64,000 bases of DNA from the NCBI RefSeq assembly GCF_018130695.1, contig NZ_JAFCJX010000006.1, positions 186,001 to 250,000 of the forward strand, given 5' to 3'. This document shows positions 9,701 through 19,839 of the stretch, piece after piece (the stretch's first letter is position 1; each line of letters opens with the position of its first letter). Below the pieces are notes generated by a model. The model was not told where the DNA came from. It worked only from the letters and a program-made list of their open reading frames with translations, and ran no database searches. This DNA is from Bradyrhizobium jicamae. Lineage in GTDB: Bacteria; Pseudomonadota; Alphaproteobacteria; Rhizobiales; Xanthobacteraceae. A program made the translations under genes and the position numbers.

Positions 9701-10468
9701 TCACTGCCCCGCCAGCCAGAACGTCTGCACCGTCGCGGCAAAATTATTCAGCCCGTGCAGCAGGATCGTCAGCCAGGTCGAGCCGGTGCGGTAGCGGATA
9801 TAGCCGAACAGCAAGCCGATCGAGAAAATCTCGCAGAAGAAGAACCAGTCATATTGCAGGTGCAGCGAGGTCCAGGCGATCGAGGACAGCACGATCGCGC
9901 CGGCCGGGCGCAGGAACGATTCCGACCAGCCGCGATAAAGGAAGCCGCGCGCTAAGAGTTCTTCCGAGATCGGCGCGGCAACGCTGAAGGCAATCGCAAG
10001 CAGCCACAGCGCGCCGTCGGCCCGCGCCGATTTCAGCACCTCGCCCATGAAGCCCGGCGTCACCTCGCGGCCGAGGCCTCGCGAGACCAGGTCCCAGCCG
10101 CCGACCAGCACCACCAGTGCGATGATGCCGATGATGACGTTTGTCCAGGAGGTCCAGTGCAGGCCGAGATAATCGGCGAAAGAGATCCGCGTCGGCCGGA
10201 TCGCAATCCACAGCGCCAGCATCACGGTCGGCAGGCCCATGATCACCGAGAGCGAGATCGTCAGTCCCCCGCCGACGACGCGGATCGCATCCGTCATGTC
10301 GAGCGAACCGTGCCGCAGCATGAAAAATCCGATCACCGCAATCTGGCCGATGAACATGCCTGCGAATACGAACAGGCCCCAGAGCGACGTGCCCCAGAAC
10401 TTCCAGACCCGCGGCGGGCGCACGGAGTCGATGGCAGCAGGCGGCAGATCGGGCGTGAGAGCGTCCAT
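9701..10468 (-). CDS. CPBP-family intramembrane metalloprotease
   Basis: 255 aa with about eight membrane helices. The CPBP/Abi motif 1 is EELLARGFLYRG, giving the paired Glu169-Glu170 and Arg174; motif 2 His is in SLHLQYD (His203) and motif 3 in LLHGLNNFA (His238, Asn241). All residues expected of a type II CAAX-protease-like glutamic/metalloprotease are present, so it should be active. Substrate unknown. Confidence 0.9.
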   Translation of the reverse strand: MDALTPDLPPAAIDSVRPPRVWKFWGTSLWGLFVFAGMFIGQIAVIGFFMLRHGSLDMTDAIRVVGGGLTISLSVIMGLPTVMLALWIAIRPTRISFADYLGLHWTSWTNVIIGIIALVVLVGGWDLVSRGLGREVTPGFMGEVLKSARADGALWLLAIAFSVAAPISEELLARGFLYRGWSESFLRPAGAIVLSSIAWTSLHLQYDWFFFCEIFSIGLLFGYIRYRTGSTWLTILLHGLNNFAATVQTFWLAGQ

Positions 10469-10489
10469 TCGATATCCCTTATTCTTTGT

Positions 10490-10555
10490 GCATGATCTTT
10501 TCGGAAAGCCGCTTCACACTTTGCGCCAACGCGGCCCTCCGGGTCCGGATCATGC
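10490..10555. repeat. Intergenic palindromic repeat (GCATGATC type, long form)
   Basis: Bounded by GCATGATC and GATCATGC, with GGAAAGCCGCTTCACACTTT inside. On the reverse strand it matches the shorter element at 60866-60910 except for about 21 extra bases after GCATGATCCGGA. It occupies the whole gap between the CPBP and AidB-like genes. Confidence 0.75.
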
Positions 10556-10556
10556 T

Positions 10557-12200
10557 CTAAGGCAGCGCCCGCGCGAGCAGCGCGCTGACGTCGTGATTGG
10601 AAAACTCCACTGCGCCGTACATGGCACCATGGGTGGCGGCAAGCCGCGTCGCCGCGAACAGTTCGGCATGTTTCGGTGCGATGGCATTGAGTGCCGCGGC
10701 GGCGGCCAGCAGCGCCAGTTTCTCGACCGCAAGCCGCGCAATGCGCTCGCTGTCCGGACGGCGGAACGACTTTCCGATGAAGGCCACCGCTTCTGCCGCA
10801 CCCGGCAGCCCCTGCGTCTCGCCCGCGAGCGCTTGCAGCACCGCGAGCGCAGCGTCCGCCTCGCGGCCAAGCGCGCGCAGCACGTCGAGGCACATCACGT
10901 TGCCGGAGCCCTCCCAGATCGCATTGACCGGCGCCTCCCGGTAATGGCGCGCCAGGATGCCCTCCTCGACATAGCCATTGCCGCCAAGGCATTCCATCGC
11001 CTCATAGAGGAAGGCCGGCGCGCTCTTGCATATCCAGTATTTGATCGCCGGCGTCAGCAGCCGCATATAGGCGGCCTCCGCGGCATCCAGCGGCGCACGG
11101 TCGAAGGCGCGGCACAGCCGCATCACCAGCGCGATCGACGCCTCGACATGCAACGCCATGTCCGACAGCACCGCCTGCATCAGCGGCTGATCGGCCAGAT
11201 GCTTCTGGAACACGCTGCGATGACGGGCGTGATGCAGCGCGTGCGCCAGCCCCGAGCGCATCAGTCCAGCGGAAGCGATGGCGCAGTCCTGCCGCGTCAG
11301 TTGCACCATCTGGATGATGGTGCGGATGCCCTTGCCCTCGTCGCCGATCAGCTCGGCATGGGCGCCGTGAAATTCGACCTCGGAGGACGCGTTGGAGCGG
11401 TTGCCGAGCTTGTCCTTCAGCCGCTGGAAATGGATGACATTCACCGAGCCGTCGGAAACAAAGCGCGGCATGAAGAAGCAGCTCAGGCCGCCCTCCGCCT
11501 GCGCCAGCACCAGGAACGCGTCGCACATCGGCGCCGACATGAACCATTTGTGCCCGGTGATCCGGTAGGCGCTGCCGTCGCGCTCGGCCCGCGTCATGTT
11601 GGAGCGGACGTCGGTGCCGCCCTGCTTCTCGGTCATGCCCATGCCGAGCGTCATGCCGCGCTTCCGCCACCACGGCGCAAAGCTCGGATCATAGGCTCGC
11701 GCGGCGATGACAGGCATCGTCTTCGCCAGAATATCCGGCTGCGAGGCCAGCGCCGCGACTGCGGCACGCGTCATCGTGATCGGGCAGAGATGCCCGGTCT
11801 CGACCTGCGCGGCCATATAGAATTTTGCCGCGCGCACCACCTCGGCGGCGCCGCCGGCAGGTCTGCCGTCCGCACTCCAGGTTGAATTGTGCACGCCGGC
11901 ATGCGCGCTGTGCGCCATCAGCTCGTGATAGGCCGGATGAAACTCGACCTCGTCGCGCCTGACGCCGCGCGCATCGAAGGTCCGCAGCTTTGGCGTATTC
12001 TCATTGGCGAAACGGCCGCGCGCGGCCATCGCGGTGGAGCCCCAATGCTTGCCGAAATCCGACAGTTCCGCCTGCGCGCCGGCGCCGCCATTGGCCGCGA
12101 CCGCCGCCACCAGCGGCGCGTCACAGGCGAAGAGATCGACGTCCTCGAACGGCGGCGACTGGTTGAAGACGTCGTGGGTTGCAAACGAGTCCTGCGTCAT
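10557..12200 (-). CDS. AidB-like acyl-CoA dehydrogenase (isovaleryl-CoA dehydrogenase family)
   Basis: 547 aa, long for an acyl-CoA dehydrogenase and matching the AidB subgroup. Marks: GMGMTEKQGGTDVRSNMT (about residues 183-200), ITGHKWFMSAPMCDAFLVLAQ, FHGAHAELIGDEGKGI, LTRQDCAIASAGLMRSGL, and ECLGGNGYVEE with RHYREAPVNAIWEGSGNVM. E. coli AidB binds FAD and DNA and is induced in the alkylation response. Whether this protein protects DNA or oxidises a branched acyl-CoA cannot be decided here. Confidence 0.88.
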   Translation of the reverse strand: MTQDSFATHDVFNQSPPFEDVDLFACDAPLVAAVAANGGAGAQAELSDFGKHWGSTAMAARGRFANENTPKLRTFDARGVRRDEVEFHPAYHELMAHSAHAGVHNSTWSADGRPAGGAAEVVRAAKFYMAAQVETGHLCPITMTRAAVAALASQPDILAKTMPVIAARAYDPSFAPWWRKRGMTLGMGMTEKQGGTDVRSNMTRAERDGSAYRITGHKWFMSAPMCDAFLVLAQAEGGLSCFFMPRFVSDGSVNVIHFQRLKDKLGNRSNASSEVEFHGAHAELIGDEGKGIRTIIQMVQLTRQDCAIASAGLMRSGLAHALHHARHRSVFQKHLADQPLMQAVLSDMALHVEASIALVMRLCRAFDRAPLDAAEAAYMRLLTPAIKYWICKSAPAFLYEAMECLGGNGYVEEGILARHYREAPVNAIWEGSGNVMCLDVLRALGREADAALAVLQALAGETQGLPGAAEAVAFIGKSFRRPDSERIARLAVEKLALLAAAAALNAIAPKHAELFAATRLAATHGAMYGAVEFSNHDVSALLARALP

Positions 12201-12221
12201 GGCGATGGTCCGGGTCAGGAA

Positions 12222-12992
12222 TCAATTGCGGCGCGTTGTGATCGGAAAATCATAGGCCTGCGTGCCCACCCCCGGCAGCGAAAAGTGCCACCATTCCTTC
12301 GAATAGTTCACAAATCCCTGCTTCGACATCGCCGTCACCAGCAGGGTCCGCCAGCGCCGCTGCGCCGGCGTGATCGTCGCCGCCGCGGTATGGCCCTTGG
12401 CGTCGGAACAATCATAGCCGGTGCCCATGTCGACGCTGCCTTCGGGCGCCCGCGCCGCGGCAGGCGCCGTGCAGTCGGCATAATCCTTCGTCGGGTCGAA
12501 CCTGGCGGAATTGTCGGCGGCAAGATCGACCAGCGTCAGGTCGAGCGCCCCGCCGGTGGAGTGCTGGGAACGGTCGGCGATGTAGCCGAGGCGGAACAGA
12601 TCGGTCTTCGAGAAGGCCGGATTGTAGCGCCGCTCGGCCGGCGTCTCCGTCCCGTTTTTGGACCAGGCCACCATGTCGGCGACCGCGCGGGCCGGCCGGT
12701 AGCAATCGAGCATTTTCAGCGACAGCTTCTGCCGCAAAAGTTCCTGCTGGACCGCCTTGAGCCGCAGCCCCACCTGCCGCTTCACCACACACTCGGCCGC
12801 GCCATAGCCGGCGAGCGGCCGGCCCATGAAATTGTTCGGCCCGGCATAGCGGATGTCCTGGATGATGGTCGGGTCGATGTCGCGCAGGAACACGAAGTCC
12901 CCGGGCAGCGATTGGGCGCGCGCCGATAGAGCCGCGAGCACAAGGCCCAGCCCCGCTAACGCCATTGTGACAAGGCGCTTCAAATTCCGCAT
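12222..12992 (-). CDS. Exported M15D D-Ala-D-Ala dipeptidase-like peptidase (VanX/DdpX family)
   Basis: 256 aa from the ATG at 12992; the frame is open further but this start gives a clean signal peptide ([20 protein letters not shown], cleavage near ARAQS). Zinc ligands fit VanX: His144 and Asp151 in [12 protein letters not shown], His236 in EWWHFS with catalytic Glu233; Arg99 of CYRP is the expected active-site Arg. VanX spacing (H-x6-D and E-x2-H) is preserved. Probable periplasmic peptidoglycan dipeptide recycling. Confidence 0.88.
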   Translation of the reverse strand: MRNLKRLVTMALAGLGLVLAALSARAQSLPGDFVFLRDIDPTIIQDIRYAGPNNFMGRPLAGYGAAECVVKRQVGLRLKAVQQELLRQKLSLKMLDCYRPARAVADMVAWSKNGTETPAERRYNPAFSKTDLFRLGYIADRSQHSTGGALDLTLVDLAADNSARFDPTKDYADCTAPAAARAPEGSVDMGTGYDCSDAKGHTAAATITPAQRRWRTLLVTAMSKQGFVNYSKEWWHFSLPGVGTQAYDFPITTRRN

Positions 12993-13131
12993 CACAAGCT
13001 TTTCCCGACACATTCCGGGCCGCGAGACTACGGCACCGCGCGCCATGCGTCCTGACAGACCGGGGGATAACTCACAAGCGGCCTATTGGCGCTTGCCCCG
13101 TGGGCCGTCCCCGCCTATAGCCATGGCTTTA

Positions 13132-14085
13132 ATGACCCCATCATTGAAATCGACCTTCGTCCTCGGGCACCGGCATCTGCTGGGAATCGAGGGACTTTCC
13201 GCTGCCGACATCACCGGCCTGCTTGACCTTTCCGAGGAATATGTCGAGCTCAACCGCCAGGTCGACAAGAAGCGCGCCTCGCTTCGCGGCCGCACCCAGG
13301 TCAATCTGTTCTTCGAGGCCTCGACGCGGACCCAGTCCTCGTTCGAGATCGCCGGAAAACGGCTTGGCGCCGACGTCATGAACATGTCGGTATCCTCGAT
13401 GTCGACCCGCAAGGGCGAGACCTTGATGGACACCGCGGTGACGCTGAACGCGATGCATCCGGACATCCTGGTGGTACGCCACCACGCCTCAGGCGCGGTC
13501 GAGCTTTTGGCGCGCAAGGTTGACGGATCCGTGATCAATGCCGGCGACGGCGCCCACGAGCATCCGACCCAGGCGCTGCTCGATGCGCTGACCATTCGCC
13601 GCAACAAGGGCCGGCTCGAGGGCCTCGTGATCGCGATCTGCGGCGACGTGCTGCATTCGCGCGTGGCGCGCTCCAACATCCTGCTGCTCAACACCATGGG
13701 CGCCCGCGTCCGCGTCGTGGCCCCCTCCACGCTGTTGCCGCGCGGCATCGAGCGGATGGGCGTCGAGGTCGCGCGCGACATGCGCGAAGGCTTGAACGGC
13801 GCCGACATCGTGATGATGCTGCGGCTGCAGCGCGAGCGCATGAACGGCTCCTTCGTGCCGTCGACGGCCGAATACTTTCACTATTTCGGCCTCGACCAGA
13901 AGAAGCTCGGCTACGCCAAGCCCGACGCGCTGGTGATGCATCCGGGCCCGATGAACCGCGGCGTCGAGATCGACACCTTCGTGGCCGATGGCGCGCAGTC
14001 GCTGATCCGCGAACAGGTGGAAATGGGAGTGGCAGTACGCATGGCGGTGCTGGAAGCACTCGCCCGCAACCTGCCAAACGCGTGA
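13132..14085 (+). CDS. pyrB: Aspartate carbamoyltransferase catalytic subunit
   Basis: 317 aa from the ATG at 13132 ([20 protein letters not shown]); another ATG lies three codons upstream. The carbamoyl-phosphate loop [34 protein letters not shown] and [13 protein letters not shown] are the family signatures. It condenses carbamoyl phosphate with aspartate, the first committed step of pyrimidine synthesis. Directly followed by the dihydroorotase homologue, the class A ATCase arrangement (PyrB plus a PyrC-type partner). Confidence 0.96.
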   Translation: MTPSLKSTFVLGHRHLLGIEGLSAADITGLLDLSEEYVELNRQVDKKRASLRGRTQVNLFFEASTRTQSSFEIAGKRLGADVMNMSVSSMSTRKGETLMDTAVTLNAMHPDILVVRHHASGAVELLARKVDGSVINAGDGAHEHPTQALLDALTIRRNKGRLEGLVIAICGDVLHSRVARSNILLLNTMGARVRVVAPSTLLPRGIERMGVEVARDMREGLNGADIVMMLRLQRERMNGSFVPSTAEYFHYFGLDQKKLGYAKPDALVMHPGPMNRGVEIDTFVADGAQSLIREQVEMGVAVRMAVLEALARNLPNA

Positions 14086-14090
14086 GAGCC

Positions 14091-15392
14091 ATGCTGACCG
14101 ACCGCCGCCCTATCCTGCTCGCGAATGCCCGCGTCATCGACCCCTCGCGCGATTTCGACGGCCCCGGTGACGTCCTGATCGCCGACGGCGTGATCCGCGA
14201 CGCCAAGCGCGGCATCGGCGCCGCCGGCGTCCCGGAGGGGACCGACATCGTCAACTGCGCCGGCAAGATCGTGGCCCCCGGCCTGATCGACATGCGCGCC
14301 TTCGTCGGCGAGCCCGGCGCCAGCCACCGCGAGACCTTTGCGTCCGCGAGCCAGGCCGCCGCCGCCGGCGGCATCACCACCATCATCTGCCAGCCCGATA
14401 CGTCGCCCGTCATCGATAACTCCGCGACCGTCGACTTCGTGATGCGCCGCGCCCGCGACACCGCGATCGTCAACATCCACCCGATGGCGGCGCTGACCAA
14501 GGGCATGCAGGGCCAGGAGATGACCGAGATCGGCCTGCTCAAGGCCGCCGGCGCCGTCGCCTTCACCGATGCCGACCGCAGCGTCACCAATGCGCAGGTG
14601 ATGCGGCGCGCACTCACCTACGCCCGCGATTTCGACGCGCTGATCGTGCATCACACCGAGGACCCGAACCTGGTCGGCGAAGGCGTGATGAACGAGGGCG
14701 AGTTCGCGACAAGGCTCGGCCTCGGCGGCATTCCGGCCGCCGCCGAGTCGATCATGCTGGAGCGTGACATGCGCCTCGCGGCGCTGACCGGCGGCCGCTA
14801 CCACGCCGCCTCCCTGTCCTCGATCGAGTCGCTGGAGATCCTCAGGCGCGCCCGCGACGCCGGTCTCAACGTCTCGGCCTCGGTCTCGATCAACCACGTG
14901 ACCCTCAACGAGAACGACATCGGCCCGTACCGCACCTTCCTGAAGCTCGCGCCGCCGCTGCGCACCGAGCAGGATCGCCAGGCGCTGGTGGCTGCCCTCG
15001 CCTCGGGGCTGATCGACGTCGTGATGAGCGACCACAATCCGCAGGACGTCGAGGTCAAGCGCCTGCCGTTCGCCGAGGCCGCCTTCGGCGCGGTCGGCTT
15101 GCAAACCATCCTGCCGGCGGCGCTGCGGCTGATCCACAATGGCGAGATGGAACTCAAGACCCTGATCCGCGCGATGTCGACCCGGCCGGCGGAACTGCTG
15201 GGGCTGCCCGGCGGCACGCTGCGCGCCGGCGCTCCGGCGGATGTGATCGTGATCGACACCGACGTTCCCTGGGTGCTCGACCGCGACGACCTCAAATCGC
15301 TGTGCAAGAACACGCCGTTCGACGAGGCCCGCTTCTCCGGCCGCGTGGTCAGGACTATTGTCGGCGGACGGACGGTCTATGAGCACGTCTAG
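14091..15392 (+). CDS. Dihydroorotase homologue lacking metal-site histidines (PyrC-prime/PyrX-like)
   Basis: 433 aa from the ATG at 14091; a GTG at 14082 overlaps the pyrB stop. It aligns along the whole class I dihydroorotase fold, but the zinc motif PGLIDxHxH reads PGLIDMRAFVGEP, so both His are replaced (Arg69, Phe71) and the substrate Arg is Gly73. The later region AHxS-type reads YHAASLSS, losing the His ligand, and TDHAPH reads SDHNPQD. Such inactive homologues support PyrB assembly in Pseudomonas. Probable structural partner of PyrB; catalytic DHOase should be elsewhere in the genome. Confidence 0.88.
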   Translation: MLTDRRPILLANARVIDPSRDFDGPGDVLIADGVIRDAKRGIGAAGVPEGTDIVNCAGKIVAPGLIDMRAFVGEPGASHRETFASASQAAAAGGITTIICQPDTSPVIDNSATVDFVMRRARDTAIVNIHPMAALTKGMQGQEMTEIGLLKAAGAVAFTDADRSVTNAQVMRRALTYARDFDALIVHHTEDPNLVGEGVMNEGEFATRLGLGGIPAAAESIMLERDMRLAALTGGRYHAASLSSIESLEILRRARDAGLNVSASVSINHVTLNENDIGPYRTFLKLAPPLRTEQDRQALVAALASGLIDVVMSDHNPQDVEVKRLPFAEAAFGAVGLQTILPAALRLIHNGEMELKTLIRAMSTRPAELLGLPGGTLRAGAPADVIVIDTDVPWVLDRDDLKSLCKNTPFDEARFSGRVVRTIVGGRTVYEHV

Positions 15393-15439
15393 CGCGTTTT
15401 CAAGCGAAGTGGGCACCGGTTCGCGTCAAGAAAACGCGC
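15392..15439. repeat. Short palindromic repeat, GCGCGTTTTC / GAAAACGCGC
   Basis: Perfect 10-bp arms at 15392-15401 and 15430-15439 around a 28-base centre. It starts at the last base of the pyrC-like stop codon and could also act as an attenuating hairpin before plsY, though no T-run follows. Confidence 0.65.
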
Positions 15440-15475
15440 CAATGAAAGACTCTGAGTCGCGCCGGAGCCATCGCA

Positions 15476-16069
15476 ATGGGTGACGCCTTCCTGATCGTCG
15501 CACTCCTGATCGGCTATCTCTGCGGCTCGATCCCGTTCGGCATGATCCTGACAAAACTCGCCGGCACCGAGGATCTGCGCTCGATCGGCTCCGGCAATAT
15601 CGGCGCCACCAATGTGCTGCGCACCGGCCGCAAGGGCCTCGCCGCGGCGACACTGATCGGCGACATGCTCAAGGGTACGGTGGCCGTTGTCATCGCGGGC
15701 TATTTCGGCGGACCGAATGCGGCGATGCTGGCCGCGCTCGGCGCGTTCCTCGGACACCTCTTCCCGGTCTGGCTCAAATTCAAGGGCGGCAAGGGCGTTG
15801 CGACCTATATCGGCGTGCTGCTCGGCCTGTTCTGGCCAGCCGCACTGATCTTCTGCGCGATCTGGCTCGCCACCGCCTTCACCACCCGCTACTCGTCACT
15901 GTCGGCTTTGATCGCAGCCTTCGTGACGCCGCTGTTCCTGTGGTGGTTCAGCCACCCGGCGCTGGCCTCGCTGTTCGTCGTGCTGACGCTGCTTCTGTTC
16001 TGGAAGCACAGCGAGAACATCAAGCGGCTGCAGGCCGGCACCGAAGGCAAGATCGGCGAGAAGAAGTAG
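15476..16069 (+). CDS. plsY: Acyl-phosphate:glycerol-3-phosphate acyltransferase
   Basis: 197 aa, five membrane helices. PlsY signatures: [27 protein letters not shown] (about residues 39-55) and [21 protein letters not shown] (about 95-115). It acylates glycerol-3-phosphate from acyl-phosphate, the first step of phospholipid synthesis, at the inner membrane. Stands after the pyr genes and before dprA as in related genomes. Confidence 0.95.
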   Translation: MGDAFLIVALLIGYLCGSIPFGMILTKLAGTEDLRSIGSGNIGATNVLRTGRKGLAAATLIGDMLKGTVAVVIAGYFGGPNAAMLAALGAFLGHLFPVWLKFKGGKGVATYIGVLLGLFWPAALIFCAIWLATAFTTRYSSLSALIAAFVTPLFLWWFSHPALASLFVVLTLLLFWKHSENIKRLQAGTEGKIGEKK

Positions 16070-16072
16070 CGA

Positions 16073-17308
16073 TCAACGCTTCAACGCATCCTCGACGAAC
16101 GCGCCCGCGGCCAGCGCCTGCGCGTCCGCGCCGAATTTTGCGATCACGGTGACGCCGACCGGCAACCCGCCGTCGATCAGCGTCGGCACGTTGACGCAGG
16201 GTACGCCCATCAAGGTCCACAGCCGGTTGTAGCGGGCATCGCCGGTCGACGATAAGCCCTCGGGCGCTGTCCCCGGAGCAGAGAGCGTCACGATCACGTC
16301 GACCTCGTCGAACACGGCTGATAGCGCCTGGCGTGCGCGCAACGTGACGTCCATCGCCGCGTCATAGTCGGCGGGCGTAAAACCCTTGCTCTCGTCGAGC
16401 CGGCCGCGCAGCAGCGGTGGCATCGCCTCGTAATTGTCGCGATACTCCCAGGCGAGGGATTGGTGCGCCTCGAATTCCTGCACGACGGTGTGGATCCGCC
16501 ACGCTTCGGCGACGATCTCGGGCATCGCCAGCTCGCGCACCGACGCGCCCGCCTGCTCCGCCGCCCGCGACGCCGTCTGCAGCGCCGCCGCGCTCGACGC
16601 ATCCGGCGCGTCGGCAAACGCCTGCGTCACCACGCCGACGCGCGGGGCTGCGAGACTTCCCGGCACCAGCAATTCCGGCCGATTGGTCATCGCCGAAAGC
16701 CCGCAGGCAACGTCGCGCACGCCGGCGCCGAACAGCCCGACCGTGTCAAGCGTCCAGGAGAAGCATTTCACCCCGACCGTCGGCAGCAGGCGGTAGCTCG
16801 GCTTGATCGCGGCGACGCCGCAGAAGGAGGCCGGGCGGATCACCGAGCCGCCGGTCTGCGTGCCCAGCGCCAGCGGGATCATCCCGGCCGCGACCGCCGC
16901 CGCCGAGCCCGATGATGAGCCGCCCGGCGTATGCGCGTGATTGTGCGGATTGATCGTCGCAGTCGGATCATTGGAAGCAAACGCCGTCGTCGTGGTCTTG
17001 CCGATGATGGTCGCACCCGCCCGCTTCAGCGCCATCACCACGGGCGCATCGGCGCGCGGCTGGTGGCCGCGATAGATCTGCGCGCCCATCTCGGTCGGGA
17101 AATCGGCGGTATCGATGATGTCCTTGATGCCGACCGCAATGCCGCGCAGCGGCCCCGCGTCCTGCGCGCGCGCCTGCGCGTCATCGCAGACGAAGGCGCC
17201 GATGGTCTTGTCCTGCGCCGCGATTGCGGCGAGCGATTGGGCGATGGCGGCATCCGGCGACAATGCGCCCGCAGCGATGCGCTGTTGAAGGTCGGACAGT
17301 GAGATCAT
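16073..17308 (-). CDS. Amidase-signature family amidohydrolase
   Basis: 411 aa from the ATG at 17308 (MISLSDLQQRIAAGALSPD). Catalytic set: Lys in RGIAVGIKDIIDT, cis-Ser in TPGGSSSGSAAAVAAG, nucleophilic Ser in GTQTGGSVIRPASFCG. It resembles stand-alone amidases rather than GatA, and is encoded opposite to plsY and dprA, which it separates. Substrate not predictable. Confidence 0.88.
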   Translation of the reverse strand: MISLSDLQQRIAAGALSPDAAIAQSLAAIAAQDKTIGAFVCDDAQARAQDAGPLRGIAVGIKDIIDTADFPTEMGAQIYRGHQPRADAPVVMALKRAGATIIGKTTTTAFASNDPTATINPHNHAHTPGGSSSGSAAAVAAGMIPLALGTQTGGSVIRPASFCGVAAIKPSYRLLPTVGVKCFSWTLDTVGLFGAGVRDVACGLSAMTNRPELLVPGSLAAPRVGVVTQAFADAPDASSAAALQTASRAAEQAGASVRELAMPEIVAEAWRIHTVVQEFEAHQSLAWEYRDNYEAMPPLLRGRLDESKGFTPADYDAAMDVTLRARQALSAVFDEVDVIVTLSAPGTAPEGLSSTGDARYNRLWTLMGVPCVNVPTLIDGGLPVGVTVIAKFGADAQALAAGAFVEDALKR

Positions 17309-17415
17309 CAGCGCACATCCTCTTGTTGTTTTGACCTTTGTAGGCAGACCGGCACCGCGCGGCAAGCCGACAGACCAGTTGATTGCAATCTGCGGTTGGG
17401 CGAAGCTGCCGACGC

Positions 17416-18525
17416 ATGCATGACCGAACGCCCCACAGCATCTCCGACACCGAACGGCTCAACCGCCTGCGGCTGATCCGCTCCGACAATGTCGGGCCGC
17501 GCACCTTCATCTCGTTGCTGCGCCATTTCGGCGATGCCGCCACCGCGCTGGAACGGCTGCCCGATCTCGCGCGCCGGGGCGGCGCGACCGGCGCGGGAGG
17601 GATCTGCAGCGAAGCCGACGCACGCGCCGAACTCGCCGCCAATGCCAACGCCGGCATCAGCCTCGTCACGCCCGACGAGGCGCACTACCCGCCACGGCTT
17701 GCCACCATCGACGATGCTCCGCCGCTGCTCGGCGTGCGCGGCGCATTGGCGACGCTGGCGCGGCCGATGATCGCGATCGTCGGCTCGCGCAACGCTTCCG
17801 GCGCCGGATTGAAATTTGCAGGGATGCTGGCCCGCGATCTCGGCGAGGCCGGCTTCGTCGTGATCTCGGGCCTTGCCCGCGGCATCGACGGCGCGGCACA
17901 TCGCGCCACGGTCGCAAGCGGCACGGTTGCCGTGCTCGCCGGAGGCCATGACCGGATCTATCCGCCGGAGCATGCGGATCTGCTCGCCGCCCTGCTCGAA
18001 CATGGTGCAGGGATCACGGAAATGCCGCTCGGCCACACCGCCCGCGCGCGCGACTTTCCACGCCGCAACCGCCTGGTCTCGGGCGCGGCCCTCGGCGTCG
18101 TGATCGTCGAGGCAGCGCATCGCTCGGGCTCGCTGATCACGGCGCGGATGGCCAATGAACAGGGCCGCGAGGTGTTTGCCGTGCCGGGCTCGCCGATCGA
18201 TCCGCGCGCCGCCGGCACCAACGATTTGATCAAGCAGGGCGCGACGCTGGTGACCGAGGCCGCCGACATCATCAACGCGGTCCAGCCGATCATGGAGCGC
18301 CCGCTCATGCTCGGCGCGCACGAGGACGACGAGCCGCTGGATTTTGCGACCGACGCCTCCGACCGCGCCCGCATCATCGACCTGCTCGGGCCGAGCCCGA
18401 TCAGCCTCGACGATTTGATCCGGATGGCCGACGTCTCACCGGCCGTCGCCCGCGCCGTGTTGCTGGAGCTCGAACTCGCCGGCCGCCTCGAGCGCCACGG
18501 CGGCGGGCTGGTGTCGTTGGTCTAA
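17416..18525 (+). CDS. dprA: DNA-processing protein DprA
   Basis: 369 aa. A SAM-like N-terminal region ([19 protein letters not shown]), then the Rossmann core with [49 protein letters not shown] and [20 protein letters not shown], then a C-terminal winged helix ([33 protein letters not shown]). DprA loads RecA onto incoming single-stranded DNA during transformation. Start chosen at ATG 17416; the frame is open slightly upstream. Confidence 0.94.
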   Translation: MHDRTPHSISDTERLNRLRLIRSDNVGPRTFISLLRHFGDAATALERLPDLARRGGATGAGGICSEADARAELAANANAGISLVTPDEAHYPPRLATIDDAPPLLGVRGALATLARPMIAIVGSRNASGAGLKFAGMLARDLGEAGFVVISGLARGIDGAAHRATVASGTVAVLAGGHDRIYPPEHADLLAALLEHGAGITEMPLGHTARARDFPRRNRLVSGAALGVVIVEAAHRSGSLITARMANEQGREVFAVPGSPIDPRAAGTNDLIKQGATLVTEAADIINAVQPIMERPLMLGAHEDDEPLDFATDASDRARIIDLLGPSPISLDDLIRMADVSPAVARAVLLELELAGRLERHGGGLVSLV

Positions 18526-18532
18526 GCTCTCT

Positions 18533-18626
18533 CCCCGTCATTGCGAGGAGCGCCCGCGACGAAGCAATCCATGCTTCAACATAGGCGGTGACAATGGATT
18601 GCTTCGCTTCGCTCGCAATGACGGGG
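18533..18626. repeat. Intergenic palindromic repeat (CCCCGTCATTGCGAG type)
   Basis: Outer arms CCCCGTCATTGCGAG (18533-18547) and its exact complement (18612-18626); inner arms GAAGCAATCCAT (18561-18572) and ATGGATTGCTTC (18594-18605). Two nested perfect stems between convergent dprA and hxlR genes. Confidence 0.8.
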
Positions 18627-18640
18627 TGAAAGCTGAGCGC

Positions 18641-19060
18641 TCAATCCGCGCCATTCCGTTTATCGAACTGCTTCCGTGCCCCTTCGATCGCCGGCAGATG
18701 CGTAAACGCCCAATTGCCGAGCGCCTTCACCGGCTCCGCCAACCCGCGACCGAGATCGGTCAGCTCATAGTCGACCCGCGGCGGGATGGTCGGGAAGATG
18801 GTGCGGGTGACGAGGCCATCGCGCTCCAGCCCGCGCAATGTCAGCGTCAGCATTCGCTGCGAGATGCCTGAGATCATCCGCTTCAGTTCGTTGAAGCGCT
18901 TCGGTCCGTCGATCAGCATCATGATCACGAACACGCTCCATTTGTCGCCGACCCGCGCCAGCACGGAAGCGACGGCGCGGCAGTCGCTGTGATCGGGACT
19001 CGGGCGCCGCGGCGGGGCGGTCACCTCCGGGGCGGTTACATCGATGTGCTCGGGTCTCAT
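18641..19060 (-). CDS. HxlR-family transcriptional regulator
   Basis: 139 aa. Winged HTH core: DCRAVASVLARVGDKWSVFVIMMLIDGPKRFNELKRMISGISQRMLTLTLRGLERDGLV, here abbreviated by its key parts GDKWSVFVIM, RFNELKR, ISQRMLT and LRGLERDGLV. HxlR regulators usually sense redox or aldehyde stress. Divergent from azoR, 99 bases apart, so probably controls it. Confidence 0.9.
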   Translation of the reverse strand: MRPEHIDVTAPEVTAPPRRPSPDHSDCRAVASVLARVGDKWSVFVIMMLIDGPKRFNELKRMISGISQRMLTLTLRGLERDGLVTRTIFPTIPPRVDYELTDLGRGLAEPVKALGNWAFTHLPAIEGARKQFDKRNGAD

Positions 19061-19159
19061 GGATGTGCTCGGGTTTCAAAAATGTGCGTTCTTGCGCCTA
19101 TTTAGGGTGGTCACTCATATAGCGCCAGTTACAAATCCATACCAAGGGTGACACCAACC

Positions 19160-19768
19160 ATGAAACTGCTGCATGTCGACTCCTCCGTCCTCGGCCCCCA
19201 CTCGGTCAGCCGCCAGGTTTCCGCCGCCATCGTCGACCGGCTGCGCCAGGCCAATCCCGGGACTGACGTGACCTATCGCGACCTCACCACGACCCCGCTC
19301 GCCCATCTCTCGGGTTCCCACCTCGCGGTCGCGCAAGGCGCGCCGGCCGAAGCCGCGCTGCAGGGCGACCTCGCGCTCGGCGAGACCGTGCTGGAGGAAT
19401 TTCTCGCAGCCGACACCGTCGTGATCGGCGCCCCCATGTACAATTTCTCCGTCCCCTCCCAGCTCAAGGCCTGGATCGACCGCATCGCCGTGCGCGGCAA
19501 GACCTTCAGCTACGGCCCGAACGGCCCGCAGGGCCTCGCCGGTGACAAGCGCGTCATCATCGCGGTCTCGCGCGGCGGCTTCTACGGCGCCAACATGCCG
19601 ACGGCGTCGTTCGAGCATCTCGAGACGTATCTGCGGGCGGTGTTCAGCTTCATCGGCGTGACGAAGCTCGAATTCATCCCGGCCGACGGCGTCCAGGTCG
19701 GCCCCGAGCATCGCGAGAAAGCCGTCGCCGGCGCGCTGCAGGCGGCCAGCGCGCTCAACGCAGCCTGA
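19160..19768 (+). CDS. azoR: FMN-dependent NADH-azoreductase
   Basis: 202 aa flavodoxin-fold enzyme. [19 protein letters not shown] with the FMN phosphate-binding SVLGPHSVS loop, [19 protein letters not shown] (the PMYNF flavin motif) and SRGGFYG. Reduces azo dyes and quinones with NADH; a quinone-detoxification role is common. Divergent HxlR neighbour suggests electrophile-induced expression. Confidence 0.93.
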   Translation: MKLLHVDSSVLGPHSVSRQVSAAIVDRLRQANPGTDVTYRDLTTTPLAHLSGSHLAVAQGAPAEAALQGDLALGETVLEEFLAADTVVIGAPMYNFSVPSQLKAWIDRIAVRGKTFSYGPNGPQGLAGDKRVIIAVSRGGFYGANMPTASFEHLETYLRAVFSFIGVTKLEFIPADGVQVGPEHREKAVAGALQAASALNAA

Positions 19769-19839
19769 TCGGATCGGATGATGCCTGCCGTCGCGGCAAC
19801 AGCGGCGGCGGGCGCTTCTTGGAGAGCGACAGGTCTTCC

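Noticed and set aside
10239..11885. Plus-strand frame of 548 codons opposite the AidB-like gene
   Set aside because: Low-complexity Arg/Gln/His composition and full overlap with a well-supported gene.
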